This document shows positions 25,374-34,635 of a stretch of DNA of 64,000 nucleotides, piece after piece. The notes beneath the pieces were generated by a model. It worked only from the letters and a program-made list of their open reading frames with translations. It made no database searches and was not told the origin of the DNA. A program made the position numbers and the translations under genes. Every line of letters begins with the position of its first letter. Positions within the stretch are counted from its first letter, which is position 1. Location: positions 248,001 through 312,000 of the forward strand of contig NZ_CP013635.1 of the NCBI RefSeq assembly GCF_001664485.1, read 5' to 3'. This stretch comes from Rhizobium sp. N324 (GTDB lineage Bacteria; Pseudomonadota; Alphaproteobacteria; Rhizobiales; Rhizobiaceae).

Positions 25374-25946
25374 ATGACCACACATAAAGTAGGCTATCTC
25401 ATCGGCAGCCTCGCCAAGGGCTCGATCAATCGCAAGCTCGCCAAGGCGTTGGTGCGGTTCGCCCCGCCGGAACTTGACATGTCGGAGATATCCTTCAAGG
25501 ATCTGCCGCTCTACAGCTACGACTATGACGCCGACTATCCTCCGGCCGGCAAGGCATTCAAGGCGGCAATCGCGGCCGTCGACGCCGTGCTGTTCGTCAC
25601 GCCCGAATATAATCGATCCATACCCGGCGGGCTGAAAAACGCCATCGACTGGGCGAGCCGCCCCTACGGCACCAATTCGTTCACACGCAAGCCGTCGGCG
25701 GTTATCGGCACGTCGCCGGGCGCGATCGGCACCGCCGTCGCCCAGCAGAATTTGCGCAGCGTGCTGAGTTTTTGCAACTCTCCCCAGATGAATGCCCCGG
25801 AAGCCTACATCCAATTCACACCAGGGCTGATCACCGATGACGGCGAGGTCACGAACGAGGCCACCGCGGATTTCCTTCGCAAGTTCATGCAGGACTTCCA
25901 CGTCTTCATCGCAAGGGTTCGCTCGGTGCTGCCAAAAGACGCTTAG
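25374..25946 (+). CDS. NADPH-dependent FMN reductase
   Basis: A 190-residue flavodoxin-fold protein: VGYLIGSLAKGSINRKLAKALV (FMN phosphate loop, residues 4-25), PLYSYDYDADYPPA, and TPEYNRSIPGGLKNAIDWASRP, all standard for the NADPH-dependent FMN reductase (YieF/ChrR-like) family. It reduces quinones, chromate or azo dyes, or supplies FMNH2. The ATG at 25374 follows CTGGAGAACGCC. A strong hairpin downstream separates it from the convergent dehydratase gene. Confidence 0.9.
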   Translation: MTTHKVGYLIGSLAKGSINRKLAKALVRFAPPELDMSEISFKDLPLYSYDYDADYPPAGKAFKAAIAAVDAVLFVTPEYNRSIPGGLKNAIDWASRPYGTNSFTRKPSAVIGTSPGAIGTAVAQQNLRSVLSFCNSPQMNAPEAYIQFTPGLITDDGEVTNEATADFLRKFMQDFHVFIARVRSVLPKDA

Positions 25947-25957
25947 AGCATAATAGA

Positions 25958-25989
25958 AACTGGCCGCTGCCATGTGGCAGCAGCCAGTT
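25958..25989. terminator. two-part hairpin between convergent genes
   Basis: AACTGGC-C-GCTGCCA-TG-TGGCAGC-A-GCCAGTT: two perfect 7-bp arm pairs separated by a single mismatched pair, with a 2-nt centre. It lies 12 bp after the FMN reductase stop and 22 bp before the convergent dehydratase stop, so it can serve both directions. A U-tract is absent. Confidence 0.6.
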
Positions 25990-26010
25990 CCCGGTTTTCG
26001 AGTAACGTCT

Positions 26011-27201
26011 TTACGCGAAGGCGTAGGAACCGTCCGGCCGCTTCGGCACGCGCCGCTGCCAGTGGATATAGCCTTCCTCCTGCATCGCCTTCTCGTCCAT
26101 CTCGACGCCCCAGCCGGGCCGGTCGGGCCGCAGTTCCAGATAACCGTCCTTCGGCAGATAAGGATCGACGACGTAGCGGGTTTCGCCTTCCCGCTTTTCG
26201 ATATCGTTGCCGCCATAGACATAGGCCTGGCCCTTCGGCAGCCGGTATTCGAGAATGCGGAAATTCTGCGCCGCGGCCGAGAAATGCACGTTGACGGCTG
26301 TCGCGAGCGGACCCATCGGGTTGTGCGGGGCAACGCCGACGAAGAAAGCTTCGGCAAGCGTGGCAATGCGGCGCATTTCGCTGATGCCGCCGACCACGCA
26401 GATATCCGGCTGGATGAGATCGGCGCCCTTGACCTGCAGCAGCCGCAGGAACTCGTTTCTGCTGTACAGCGATTCACCGGTGGCGAGCACGCAGTCGAGC
26501 CCCTGTTTCAGATCGCCCCACGCCTCGATATTCTCGGGCCGCAGCGGTTCCTCGAAAAACAGCGGATCGTAAGGCGCCAGGGCATTGCCGAGCTGGCGCG
26601 CGGCGATCGGTTCGAAAATCTTGGCGTGAGCGTCGAAGGCGATCTCGTATTCGTCGTTGACCGTCTCGCGCAACGAGCGGAAATAATCCGCCGAGGCTTT
26701 GACGACATTGCCCCAGCGATTGGCGTGCATGTCGATCCGCCATGGGCTGAGCTTGAAGGCGGTGAACCCCCATCCCTCCTTCAGGCGATCGAACTCATCG
26801 CGGGCGGCCGGCGCATCGGGCGCGGTGTAGACCCCGGCATAGACCTTGATGCGGTCTCGCACCTCGCCGCCGAGCAGCTTGTAGACCGGGACGTTCGCCG
26901 CCTTGGCGGCCAGATCCCAAAGGCAGTGATCGAGCGCGGAGATGGCGGCAAGGCCGAGCGCGCCCGGCGGGAACCGGCTTTGCTGGATCAGCAGGTTGAC
27001 GAGATAGTCGACCCGTGTCGGATCCTGGCCGGCCACAAAGGCGTAGAGGTAATCGAGCAGCGGCGGCAGTGCCTTGTCGGGGCCGTGATTGTAGCATTCA
27101 CCCCAGCCGGTCAGCCCGTCATCGGTATCGAGCGCGACGATCACGCGCGGACGGTCCTTGTCGCGGGTCATGAAAACCCGCATGCGGTCGATCTTCATCA
27201 T
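26011..27201 (-). CDS. enolase-superfamily acid-sugar dehydratase (D-galactonate dehydratase-like)
   Basis: A 396-residue mandelate racemase / muconate lactonising enzyme family protein. Metal ligands read as Asp in AFDAHAK, Glu in FFEEPLRPEN and Glu in ATGESLYSR; the general base His is in VAPHNPMGP, which fits acid-sugar dehydratases such as galactonate dehydratase. The usual KxK lysine pair reads FKLSP, with only one Lys. It dehydrates a sugar acid to a 2-keto-3-deoxy product. Last gene of the minus-strand transporter operon, 9 nt after the second dehydratase gene. Confidence 0.88.
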   Translation of the reverse strand: MMKIDRMRVFMTRDKDRPRVIVALDTDDGLTGWGECYNHGPDKALPPLLDYLYAFVAGQDPTRVDYLVNLLIQQSRFPPGALGLAAISALDHCLWDLAAKAANVPVYKLLGGEVRDRIKVYAGVYTAPDAPAARDEFDRLKEGWGFTAFKLSPWRIDMHANRWGNVVKASADYFRSLRETVNDEYEIAFDAHAKIFEPIAARQLGNALAPYDPLFFEEPLRPENIEAWGDLKQGLDCVLATGESLYSRNEFLRLLQVKGADLIQPDICVVGGISEMRRIATLAEAFFVGVAPHNPMGPLATAVNVHFSAAAQNFRILEYRLPKGQAYVYGGNDIEKREGETRYVVDPYLPKDGYLELRPDRPGWGVEMDEKAMQEEGYIHWQRRVPKRPDGSYAFA

Positions 27202-27210
27202 TCTGTCCTT

Positions 27211-28422
27211 CTAGCGATTGAAATAGCTGCGGCGCGCCACACGCGTCTGCACGTAGACATGCTCGTTGTCGGTTCCGGGATTGTAGGCGCCGGCCGCTTG
27301 CGGCACCGAAACATTGCCGGCGCTCGGGAATCGCGCCACGAATTCTTCGTCGATATCGCAGCCGAGCCCCGGGCCATCGGGAACGGCGATCAGGCCGTCG
27401 ACCTGCTGCGGATGCGGCACGATCGTCTGGCGGCGGCCGTCCCAGTCATCGTCGAGGCGCTCGAGAATGAGGCCGTTCGGAATGGCCGCCAGCAGATGCA
27501 GGGCCGCATATTCCGCCACCGGCCCCAGCGAACCGGAATGCGGCGCCATCTGGATATGATGGGCCTCGGCCATGGCGGCGATCTTCTTCATCTGGGTGAT
27601 GCCGCCGGCCCGGCCGGTATCCGGCTGGATCACGTCGACCAGTTCCTTCTCGATCAGCTCGCGCTCGCCGAAAATGGTCGCCGAACGCTCGCCGGCCGCA
27701 AGCGGCACATGCGCTGCGTCGCGGATGCGGCGGTAGCCGTCGATATTCTCCGGCGCGATCGGATCTTCCACCCACATCAGCTCATAGGGTTCGAGCGCCC
27801 GCACCAGCCGGCAGGCATCCGCTGGCGTCAGCCAAGGCGGCCCATGCAGGTCGATGGCAATATCCATGTCGTCGCCGACGGCATCGCGGAGCGCCGCAAC
27901 CTTGCGGACCGGGTCGGCGACCCCGCCGCATTTGATCGCCTTGATGCCGCGTTCCTTGAGGGCCAGCGCACGCTCGGGCGTATTGGCATGCGAATAGATC
28001 GGAATGCGGTCGCGCACCTTGCCGCCGAGCAGCATCCAGACAGGCACGCCGAGCGCCTTGCCCTTGATGTCCCAGAGCGCCATATCGATGCCGGTCATTG
28101 CACCGCCTCCGACCGTCCCGAGCATGCCATGGCCCATCATGGCGATATGCATCTTCTGCCACAGCCGTTCGATATGAGCCGGATCTTCACCGATGAGGAG
28201 AGGTGTAAGATCATGGATCGCCGTCTCGACGACACGCGGCCAGCCCGAGCACTCGCCGATGCCGGTGATGCCCTCATCGGTATCGATCTTCAGAAAGAGC
28301 CAGTTCCGGGTGCCTCCGAACTGCTTAGAGGTAGCGCCGCCGGGACGGTGATCGGAGGCCCAGTTCGACGGGTCGGGCTGACCGACTTGCATGAGAAATG
28401 TGCGGATTCCGGTGATTTTCAT
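27211..28422 (-). CDS. second enolase-superfamily acid-sugar dehydratase
   Basis: A 403-residue MR/MLE family protein: Asp in AIDLHGPPW, Glu in WVEDPIAPENI and Glu in AAGERSATIFG are the metal ligands, and His in MAPHSGSLGP the likely base; KAIKCGG carries the KxxK-type lysine. It resembles galactonate-dehydratase-like enzymes but differs clearly from the 26011-27201 protein, so the two probably treat different acid-sugar isomers or successive steps. Its ATG overlaps the stop of the ATPase gene (ATGA); upstream open codons are antisense run-on. Confidence 0.87.
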   Translation of the reverse strand: MKITGIRTFLMQVGQPDPSNWASDHRPGGATSKQFGGTRNWLFLKIDTDEGITGIGECSGWPRVVETAIHDLTPLLIGEDPAHIERLWQKMHIAMMGHGMLGTVGGGAMTGIDMALWDIKGKALGVPVWMLLGGKVRDRIPIYSHANTPERALALKERGIKAIKCGGVADPVRKVAALRDAVGDDMDIAIDLHGPPWLTPADACRLVRALEPYELMWVEDPIAPENIDGYRRIRDAAHVPLAAGERSATIFGERELIEKELVDVIQPDTGRAGGITQMKKIAAMAEAHHIQMAPHSGSLGPVAEYAALHLLAAIPNGLILERLDDDWDGRRQTIVPHPQQVDGLIAVPDGPGLGCDIDEEFVARFPSAGNVSVPQAAGAYNPGTDNEHVYVQTRVARRSYFNR

Positions 28423-30155
28423 CTCTGAGAACTTCCATTCTTCCGATTGCCGGGCCCGAGAACATCGGGCGCGACGTAACGGAAGCGTCTGGAATGATCG
28501 CGGTCGCGCGGGTCGGGGCGCGGGATCGCCGATATCAGCGCCTGGGTGTAGGCGTGCTCGGGTGTGCGGCAGACCTGTTCCGCCTCGCCGATCTCGACGA
28601 GCTGGCCCTTGTACATGACGCCGACACGGTCGCACATGTAGCGGATGACGCCGATATCATGGCTAATGAAGATATAGGCGAGGCCAAGCTCGTCCTGCAG
28701 GCGCATCAGCAGGTCGAGGACCTGCGAACGCACCGAGACATCGAGCGCTGAGGTTGCCTCGTCGGCGACGATGACGCGCGGATTGAGCGTGATGGCGCGG
28801 GCAATGCCGATGCGCTGGCGCTGACCGCCGGAGAATGCGTGCGGGTATCGTTCGCGCGCCCTCGGATCGAGGCCCACCTGCTCCATGAGGTGGCAGACCC
28901 TTTCATCCAGCGCCCGCCCTTTGGCGACGCCGTTGACGAGCAGCGGCTCGCCGATGATCTGCGAGACGGTCATGCGCGGGTTGAGCGAGCCGAAAGGATC
29001 CTGAAACACCATGCGCAATTCGCGGCGCGCCTCGGCCAGGGTCTGGCCTTTTGCCGTAGCCAGATCGATGATGCCGCCGTCGGCGCGGCGATAGAGGATT
29101 TCGCCTGCTGTCGGATCGAGCAGCCGCATGATCGAGCGGCCCATGGTCGTCTTGCCGGACCCGCTCTCGCCGACGATGCCAAGCGTTTCGCCCGGCAACA
29201 GCGAGATGGAGACATCGTTCAGAGCCTTCACCTCGCCGAAATCCATCGACACGTTGCGCAGTTCGAGGATCGGCGCTTTCGTCCTGTCGAGCGGCGGGCG
29301 CGCCAGGCGGATTTCGGCCTTTTGCTCCAGCTTCAGGACCGAGCCGATCAGCATGCGGGTATAGTCGTCCTGCGGCGCATGAAAGATCTGCTCGACCGGC
29401 CCGTATTCCTTCGCCACGCCATTGTGCATGACCAGCACGTCGTCGGCGATCTGCGCCACCACGCCCATATCATGCGTGATGAACAGCACGGCCATGCCGT
29501 TGACCTTCTGCAGCCGGGCGATCAGGTCAAGGATTTCAGCCTGCGTCGTCACGTCGAGGGCAGTGGTCGGCTCGTCGGCGATCAGCAACTGCGGTTTGCA
29601 GGCGAGCGCCATGGCGATCATCGCGCGCTGGCGCATCCCGCCGGAATATTGGAAGGCATAGCGGTCCAATGCCTTTTCCGGCGAGGGAATCTCGACCTGC
29701 TTCAGCAGCGATATGGCCTCAGCGCGCGCCTCGGCCTTGCTCATCCTGGTGTGGAGGCGAAGCGCCTCGACGATCTGGTTGCCGACCGTGTGGATAGGCG
29801 ACAGCGACGACATCGGCTCCTGGAAGATCATGGCGATGTCGCGGCCGCGGATCGCCCGGATCTGGCGCCCGCGCGGATTGAGGCTGGTCAGATCGGTCGA
29901 GCCGCCGTTTTGATCGTTGAGGACGATCGATCCGGCCGCAATGCGGCCGGGCGCATCGACGATCTGCAGGATCGAACGCGCCGTCACCGACTTGCCGGAT
30001 CCGCTCTCGCCGACGACACAGAGCGTCTTGCCCGGTTCGATCGAGAAAGACAGATCGCTGACGGCGCGGAAGACGCCGGTGCGCAGCGGAAATTCGACGG
30101 TCAGGTTTTTCACCTCGAGCAGCGGCCTGGCGGCAATGGGTACGATATCGGTCAT
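28419..30155 (-). CDS. oligopeptide-type ABC transporter ATPase, two fused ATP-binding domains
   Basis: A 578-residue fusion of DppD-like and DppF-like ATPases. First domain: Walker A GESGSGKS near residue 48, signature SGGMRQRAMIAMALA, Walker B LLIADEPTTALDV. Second domain: GESGSGKTT near residue 337, SGGQRQRIGIARAI, VIVADEATSALDV. Both end with the OppD/F C-terminal extension (RTPEHAYTQALISAIP). It energises the transporter formed by the 30163-31284 and 31293-32279 permeases. The ATG at 30155 follows GAGG and is 7 nt after the permease stop. Confidence 0.92.
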   Translation of the reverse strand: MTDIVPIAARPLLEVKNLTVEFPLRTGVFRAVSDLSFSIEPGKTLCVVGESGSGKSVTARSILQIVDAPGRIAAGSIVLNDQNGGSTDLTSLNPRGRQIRAIRGRDIAMIFQEPMSSLSPIHTVGNQIVEALRLHTRMSKAEARAEAISLLKQVEIPSPEKALDRYAFQYSGGMRQRAMIAMALACKPQLLIADEPTTALDVTTQAEILDLIARLQKVNGMAVLFITHDMGVVAQIADDVLVMHNGVAKEYGPVEQIFHAPQDDYTRMLIGSVLKLEQKAEIRLARPPLDRTKAPILELRNVSMDFGEVKALNDVSISLLPGETLGIVGESGSGKTTMGRSIMRLLDPTAGEILYRRADGGIIDLATAKGQTLAEARRELRMVFQDPFGSLNPRMTVSQIIGEPLLVNGVAKGRALDERVCHLMEQVGLDPRARERYPHAFSGGQRQRIGIARAITLNPRVIVADEATSALDVSVRSQVLDLLMRLQDELGLAYIFISHDIGVIRYMCDRVGVMYKGQLVEIGEAEQVCRTPEHAYTQALISAIPRPDPRDRDHSRRFRYVAPDVLGPGNRKNGSSQR

Positions 30156-30162
30156 GCCGGCC

Positions 30163-31284
30163 TCATTTGTTGTAGGGATCGGCCGCATCGCGCAGGCCGT
30201 CGCCGAGGAGGTTGAGCGCCATCACGGCAACCACGACGGCGCAGCCCGGCATGAAGAGCCAGGGCGCGGTGGCGATCGAGCGAATGTTCTGGGCCTCGCG
30301 CAGCAGCACGCCCCAGGAGATGGTCGGCGGCTGCAGCCCGAGCCCGAGGAAGGAAAGCGAGGTCTCGGCAAGGATCATCGCCGGCACCGCAAGGGTGATC
30401 GATGCAATGATGTGGCTGGCAAAGCTCGGCAGCATGTGGCGAAAGATGATGCGTCTTTCGCGTACGCCGTCGAGTCTCGCGGCCGCCACGAACTCCTCCG
30501 TGCGCAGGGACAGGAAGCGGCCGCGCACCACACGGGCGAGCTGCGCCCAGCCGGTCAGCGACAGGATGATCGTGATCATCATATATTGCAGCGTCGCCGG
30601 CCAGTCCTGCGGCAGGGCCGCGGCCATGGCGAGCCAGATCGGGATCGTCGGCAGAGACAGCACAAAATCGATCACGCGCTGCATGATGAAATCGATGCGG
30701 CCGCCGTAATATCCCGAGATGCCGCCGATCACGATGCCAAGCATCAACGACAGGAAGACACCGACGAGGCCGATCGACAGGGAGACCTGCGCGCCCTGCA
30801 CCGTCCGGCTGAAAACATCGCGCCCAAGCCTGTCGGCGCCCAAGAGAAGCAGCGGCGTGGTCTTGTCGGGCGAGGCAATCAGATGGATGTTGGTGTTGAA
30901 CAATCCAAAGACGGAATATTCATAGCCGCGCCCGAAGAACTGGACGTCGACGCGCTTCGTCGTGTCTTCCTTGAAGATGGCGGCCAGCGTTTCCGGATCG
31001 CGGGTCAGCTTCATCGGATAATAATGCGGGCCGAAGGAGAAGCCGTTCTCAGTATCGATCAGATGCAATTTTTGCGGTGGGTGAAAGGTCGCCCGGGCAT
31101 TTTGCAGGTTCGGATCGTTGATGGCGAAGAAGCCGGGGACCAGGGCAACGATATACATCATCACGGTGACGACGAGTGCCACCATGGCCAGCCGGTGTCG
31201 GCGGAAAGCCCACCAGATGAGCTGCCATTGCGATGCGACGGCGGCGCGATCCGGCTGTATATTTGTAACGGTAATGTCGGCCAT
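30163..31284 (-). CDS. oligopeptide-type ABC transporter permease (DppC-like)
   Basis: A 373-residue permease of the OppC/DppC class, longer than the usual 300 residues because of a roughly 120-residue periplasmic insert between TM1 and TM2 (about residues 55-150). The C-terminal part has GADRLGRDVFSR, the permease loop (EEFVAAARLDGVRERRIIFRHMLP) and the TLAVPAMILAETSLSFLGLGLQPP signature. Pairs with the DppB-like protein encoded 8 nt upstream. SBP_bac_5-type transporters of rhizobia often carry oligosaccharides rather than peptides. Confidence 0.9.
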   Translation of the reverse strand: MADITVTNIQPDRAAVASQWQLIWWAFRRHRLAMVALVVTVMMYIVALVPGFFAINDPNLQNARATFHPPQKLHLIDTENGFSFGPHYYPMKLTRDPETLAAIFKEDTTKRVDVQFFGRGYEYSVFGLFNTNIHLIASPDKTTPLLLLGADRLGRDVFSRTVQGAQVSLSIGLVGVFLSLMLGIVIGGISGYYGGRIDFIMQRVIDFVLSLPTIPIWLAMAAALPQDWPATLQYMMITIILSLTGWAQLARVVRGRFLSLRTEEFVAAARLDGVRERRIIFRHMLPSFASHIIASITLAVPAMILAETSLSFLGLGLQPPTISWGVLLREAQNIRSIATAPWLFMPGCAVVVAVMALNLLGDGLRDAADPYNK

Positions 31285-31292
31285 ATCGGCTC

Positions 31293-32279
31293 CTATTCCA
31301 ACCGGATGCGGGGATCGACCAGCGCAAGCAGGATATCGCTGATCAGAGAGCCTATCAGCGTCAACGCGCAGATGAGCAGAACGAAAGCGCCGGCCAGATA
31401 CATGTCCTGGGCCATCAGCGCCTGCAGCAGCAAGGGTGCTGCCGTCGGCAGGTTGAGAACGATGGCGACGACGACCGAGCCGGAAATGAGGTTGGGCAGC
31501 AGCCAGGCAATCGTCGAGATGAACGGATTAAGCGCGATCATCATCGGGTATTTCATCAGCAGCCGGAACTCCGACAGACCTTTTGCCCGTGCTGTCGTCA
31601 CGTAAGGCTTCGGCAGTTCATCGAGCATGTTGGCGCGCATGACGCGGATAAGGCTTGCTGTCGAGGAGACGGCAAGAATGATGACCGGAAGCCAGAGATG
31701 CGAGAAAAGATCGCCCATCTTGGCGAAGCTCCAGGCCGCGTTCTCGTATTCCGGCGAAAACAGGCCGCCGACATCTTGGCCAAATTCAACCGCCGCGACA
31801 TACATGAGCACCAGCGCCAACAGGAAAGACGGAACGGCCAGGCCGAAAAACGTGAAGGCGGTGAAAAAATAGTCGCCGATCGAATATTTGCGCACGGCGG
31901 AATAGACGCCGATCGGTAAGGCGATCGCCCAGGTGGCGATCAAGGTCGACAAGGCCAGAACAAGCGTCAGGGCCATGCGCTCCCAGATCAGGTCCGAGAC
32001 CGGTTGCTGCCACTCGAAGGAAATACCGAAATCGCCGCGCGAAAGGATGCCCCATATCCATTTGAAATATTGGACAAGCATCGGATCGCCGAGCCCGAAA
32101 CGCTCACGCAATTGCGCGGCCGTGTTCTGATCGACGATCTCGTTGGAGGCTGCCAGCGTTGCGATATAGGTGGTGACATAGTCGCCCGGCGGCAGCTGGA
32201 TCAAAACGAAAGCGAGAAAGCTGACGGCGAAAAGCGATGGAATCATCCATAGCAATCGTTTGGCGATGAAGACCAGCAT
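31293..32279 (-). CDS. oligopeptide-type ABC transporter permease (DppB-like)
   Basis: A 328-residue OppB/DppB-type permease: N-terminal TM (RLLWMIPSLFAVSFLAFVLIQLPPGDYV), a large periplasmic loop with LRERFGLGDPMLVQYFKWIWG, and the conserved cytoplasmic loop EFRLLMKYPMMIALNPFISTI. It is the first of three transporter genes after the binding-protein gene, from which it is separated by 112 bp containing a perfect hairpin. Confidence 0.9.
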   Translation of the reverse strand: MLVFIAKRLLWMIPSLFAVSFLAFVLIQLPPGDYVTTYIATLAASNEIVDQNTAAQLRERFGLGDPMLVQYFKWIWGILSRGDFGISFEWQQPVSDLIWERMALTLVLALSTLIATWAIALPIGVYSAVRKYSIGDYFFTAFTFFGLAVPSFLLALVLMYVAAVEFGQDVGGLFSPEYENAAWSFAKMGDLFSHLWLPVIILAVSSTASLIRVMRANMLDELPKPYVTTARAKGLSEFRLLMKYPMMIALNPFISTIAWLLPNLISGSVVVAIVLNLPTAAPLLLQALMAQDMYLAGAFVLLICALTLIGSLISDILLALVDPRIRLE

Positions 32280-32357
32280 GAGGCGCCTCTTGCACTAACG
32301 TTGCCTGCCTGGCCTTGCCGGCCATCGGGTCGGCAAGGGGGAAGGCGAACCGAGGAA

Positions 32358-32382
32358 AGCGCCGTACCGTCGGTACGGCGCT
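32358..32382 (-). terminator. perfect 11-bp hairpin between binding-protein and permease genes
   Basis: Arms AGCGCCGTACC (32358-32368) and GGTACGGCGCT (32372-32382) with a 3-nt loop, starting 9 nt after the binding-protein stop codon. It probably stabilises the upstream message or partially terminates transcription, raising binding protein over permeases. Confidence 0.55.
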
Positions 32383-32391
32383 CAATCAAAA

Positions 32392-34332
32392 TCAGCTCGT
32401 GAAGGTGAACTGCTGCGGCAGCGCCGGCCCCGGATTGGGCCAGGACCAGCTGTCCGGCTCCTTCTCGGGAACATTGCGCAGATTGTTGCGGATGATGCCG
32501 AAGCCGCCGACGGCAAGGCAAAGCCCGACGGTCTCGAATTCTTCCGCCGCTATATCGAAGATCTGCTTCATGATCGCACCGCGCTTGTCGAGGTCGGCCG
32601 TCGAACGCGCCTCGTCGAAGAGCTTCATCCGCTTCTTCTGGCTTTCCGGCGGTTCCTCGCCGCGTGCGCCGTTGGAGGTGTACCAAAGCGTCCATGGAAT
32701 GGCGTAACGCGACCCTTGAGGATGGAAGGCGAAGAAATCGCGCGGATCGAGCATCGGATCGAGGCCGCCGGGGCCAGGCCATACCTGCGCGTCATGGGCA
32801 TTGTCGTCGCCGCGGGTGTAATAAAGCGCCCGCTCGATCGTGTTGACCTTCATGTCGATGCCGATCTGCGCCCAATGCGTCTTGACCAGTTCGAGCGCGT
32901 CGACGAGGTCGGGATAGAGCGTCGGAATGACGTCGATCGAGAAGAACACCTTCTGGCCGTCGGGCCGGAGGCGGAAACCGTCGCCGCCTTTCTTGTAGCC
33001 GGCCTCATCGAGCATCGCGCCCGCCTTGTCGGCGTCGAATTCGGTGAACTGGCGCGCATATTTCTCGTTATACCAGGGATGGGTCGGACGCGGCCCGGCC
33101 TGATAGGGTTCGCTCTGCCCGAAATAGACGATGTCGATGAGTTCCGGCCGATTGATGCCGATCGACAAGGCCTGACGGAACGACTTATCCGCAAACATCT
33201 TGCGCATCGCCGGATCTTTATGGGTGATGTTGAAGTAGATCTGGCACTGCTGCGAGGCCGAAGGCACGAGCGTCAGCAGGCGATAATCGCCCTTTTCCAT
33301 GTTCTTCGACAGCGTCGGCTTGTTGGCAAGGACGCTGATATGGCGTTCCTGGATGTCGATCTTACCCGAGATGACATTCAGCATCAGCGATTCGACATCC
33401 TGCGAGATGCCGAAATTGATTTCGTCGATATAGGGAAGCTGATTACCCTCGGTGTCGACCTGCCAGAAATAGGGGTTTCGGGTCATGACAACACGCGTCG
33501 CGCCGCCGGCATAGGGCTCCTTGACCACCCATGGATCGAGCGTCGGCTTGTCGACATTGCCCCAACGTGACGGAATCTCGATGTCGCCGCAGCGGCTGCG
33601 GAACAGTTCCGTCCAGCTGGTGACGCCGGCCTTCTTCGCATCAGCTTCGATGTTGGGGTTATATTTCGGCAGGAACTGGCTGCAGTAATGCTTCGGAAAG
33701 AGCGTCGGATGCTGACCGAGCGGCGTGGCGAGGTTTTCGAGGTAAAGGGCGTTGGCCGCCGCAAAGGTGAACTTCACGGTATAATCGTCGACCTTCTCGA
33801 CGGTGACCGGCTTGCCGGCGACGGCAAGCTGCGCGGGTGTCGAGCTGTAGAGTTCGGTGTTCTTGACGCAGTCTTCGATCGCAAAAACCACGTCATCGGC
33901 CGTAAAGGGATGGCCGTCCGACCAGCGTACGCCTTCGATCAGATGGAAGGTGAATTGCGTTGCGTCGTCGCTGACTTCCCAGCGCTCGGCAAGGTTCGGC
34001 TCCACGGCGGTAAATTCGAGGTTCCAGCGCACCAGGCTCTGGTTGCCGACCATGCGCAGGATGCCGTTGTGGTCGGACGAACCGCGAAGGCCGCGGCGCA
34101 GCGAACCGCCATAGGTGCCGACTTTTTCGAACGGATTGACGACCATCGGCTTCTTCGGCAGCCGCTCGGCGAGCGGCGGCAGTTTTCCGTCCTTCACAAG
34201 CTGCGCAAGCGCGGGCGCTTCGCCGCCTGCGGCGGCAGAGACGCGACCGGCGATAGACAAGGCTGCGACGCCCGCCATGCCACCAAGCACAGTGCGGCGG
34301 GTAACGCCGCGCGACAGAATTTCATTGGGCAT
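32392..34332 (-). CDS. SBP_bac_5 ABC transporter substrate-binding protein (Tat-exported)
   Basis: A 646-residue family-5 solute-binding protein, longer than the usual 530. The N-terminus ILSRGVTRRTVLGGMAGVAALS has a twin-arginine motif and a hydrophobic stretch, so Tat export is likely (cleavage near residue 34). Body motifs such as LAERWEVSDDATQFTFHLIEGVRWSDGHPFTADDV (about 110-145) are classic for the family. Homologues bind oligopeptides, opines or plant-derived oligosaccharides. First gene of the minus-strand operon with the ABC subunits and two dehydratases. Confidence 0.9.
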   Translation of the reverse strand: MPNEILSRGVTRRTVLGGMAGVAALSIAGRVSAAAGGEAPALAQLVKDGKLPPLAERLPKKPMVVNPFEKVGTYGGSLRRGLRGSSDHNGILRMVGNQSLVRWNLEFTAVEPNLAERWEVSDDATQFTFHLIEGVRWSDGHPFTADDVVFAIEDCVKNTELYSSTPAQLAVAGKPVTVEKVDDYTVKFTFAAANALYLENLATPLGQHPTLFPKHYCSQFLPKYNPNIEADAKKAGVTSWTELFRSRCGDIEIPSRWGNVDKPTLDPWVVKEPYAGGATRVVMTRNPYFWQVDTEGNQLPYIDEINFGISQDVESLMLNVISGKIDIQERHISVLANKPTLSKNMEKGDYRLLTLVPSASQQCQIYFNITHKDPAMRKMFADKSFRQALSIGINRPELIDIVYFGQSEPYQAGPRPTHPWYNEKYARQFTEFDADKAGAMLDEAGYKKGGDGFRLRPDGQKVFFSIDVIPTLYPDLVDALELVKTHWAQIGIDMKVNTIERALYYTRGDDNAHDAQVWPGPGGLDPMLDPRDFFAFHPQGSRYAIPWTLWYTSNGARGEEPPESQKKRMKLFDEARSTADLDKRGAIMKQIFDIAAEEFETVGLCLAVGGFGIIRNNLRNVPEKEPDSWSWPNPGPALPQQFTFTS

Positions 34333-34635
34333 CGAGTTCCTCCCTTTCTAAGCCGGCGCACCATTTGAACCGGCTGATGCGGCAGGCTCCCGACCTGCCG
34401 CCCGCACCCTCCTCGGCGCTGGGACCGAACCATAGACACGTTCCCAAATGATTACAAGAGTTGACAGATAATTACAAATTTTGTAGCGATGCAGTTACCG
34501 AACCGAGTTTTCCTGCGCCGATAGCAAGGCAGAAGCGAATAAATGGCAGAAATCTGTCATAAGCTGTACACTTCCACGCGGACATCATCGGTCGGCAACT
34601 GCAAGAGCCCATAGCGTTCAGAGAAAAGGACGATA
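34333..34635. promoter_or_regulatory. 303-bp divergent control region between the two sugar-acid operons
   Basis: No gene. It should contain promoters for the leftward transporter operon and the rightward gntR operon. ATTACAA occurs at 34451-34457 and again at 34471-34477, exactly 20 bp apart on the same strand, and the second copy runs into a 13-bp palindrome TACAAA-T-TTTGTA (34473-34485). TTGACA at 34461 may be a -35 for the rightward operon, but no good -10 is seen. These are candidate operators for the adjacent GntR protein. Confidence 0.5.

Noticed and set aside
25972..28428. An 818-codon plus-strand open frame
   Set aside because: It covers both enolase-superfamily genes on the opposite strand; the latter have intact catalytic motifs and coupled starts.
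34461..34489. TTGACA as a -35 box for the gntR operon
   Set aside because: No acceptable -10 hexamer at 16-18 bp; kept only as a remark in the control region.
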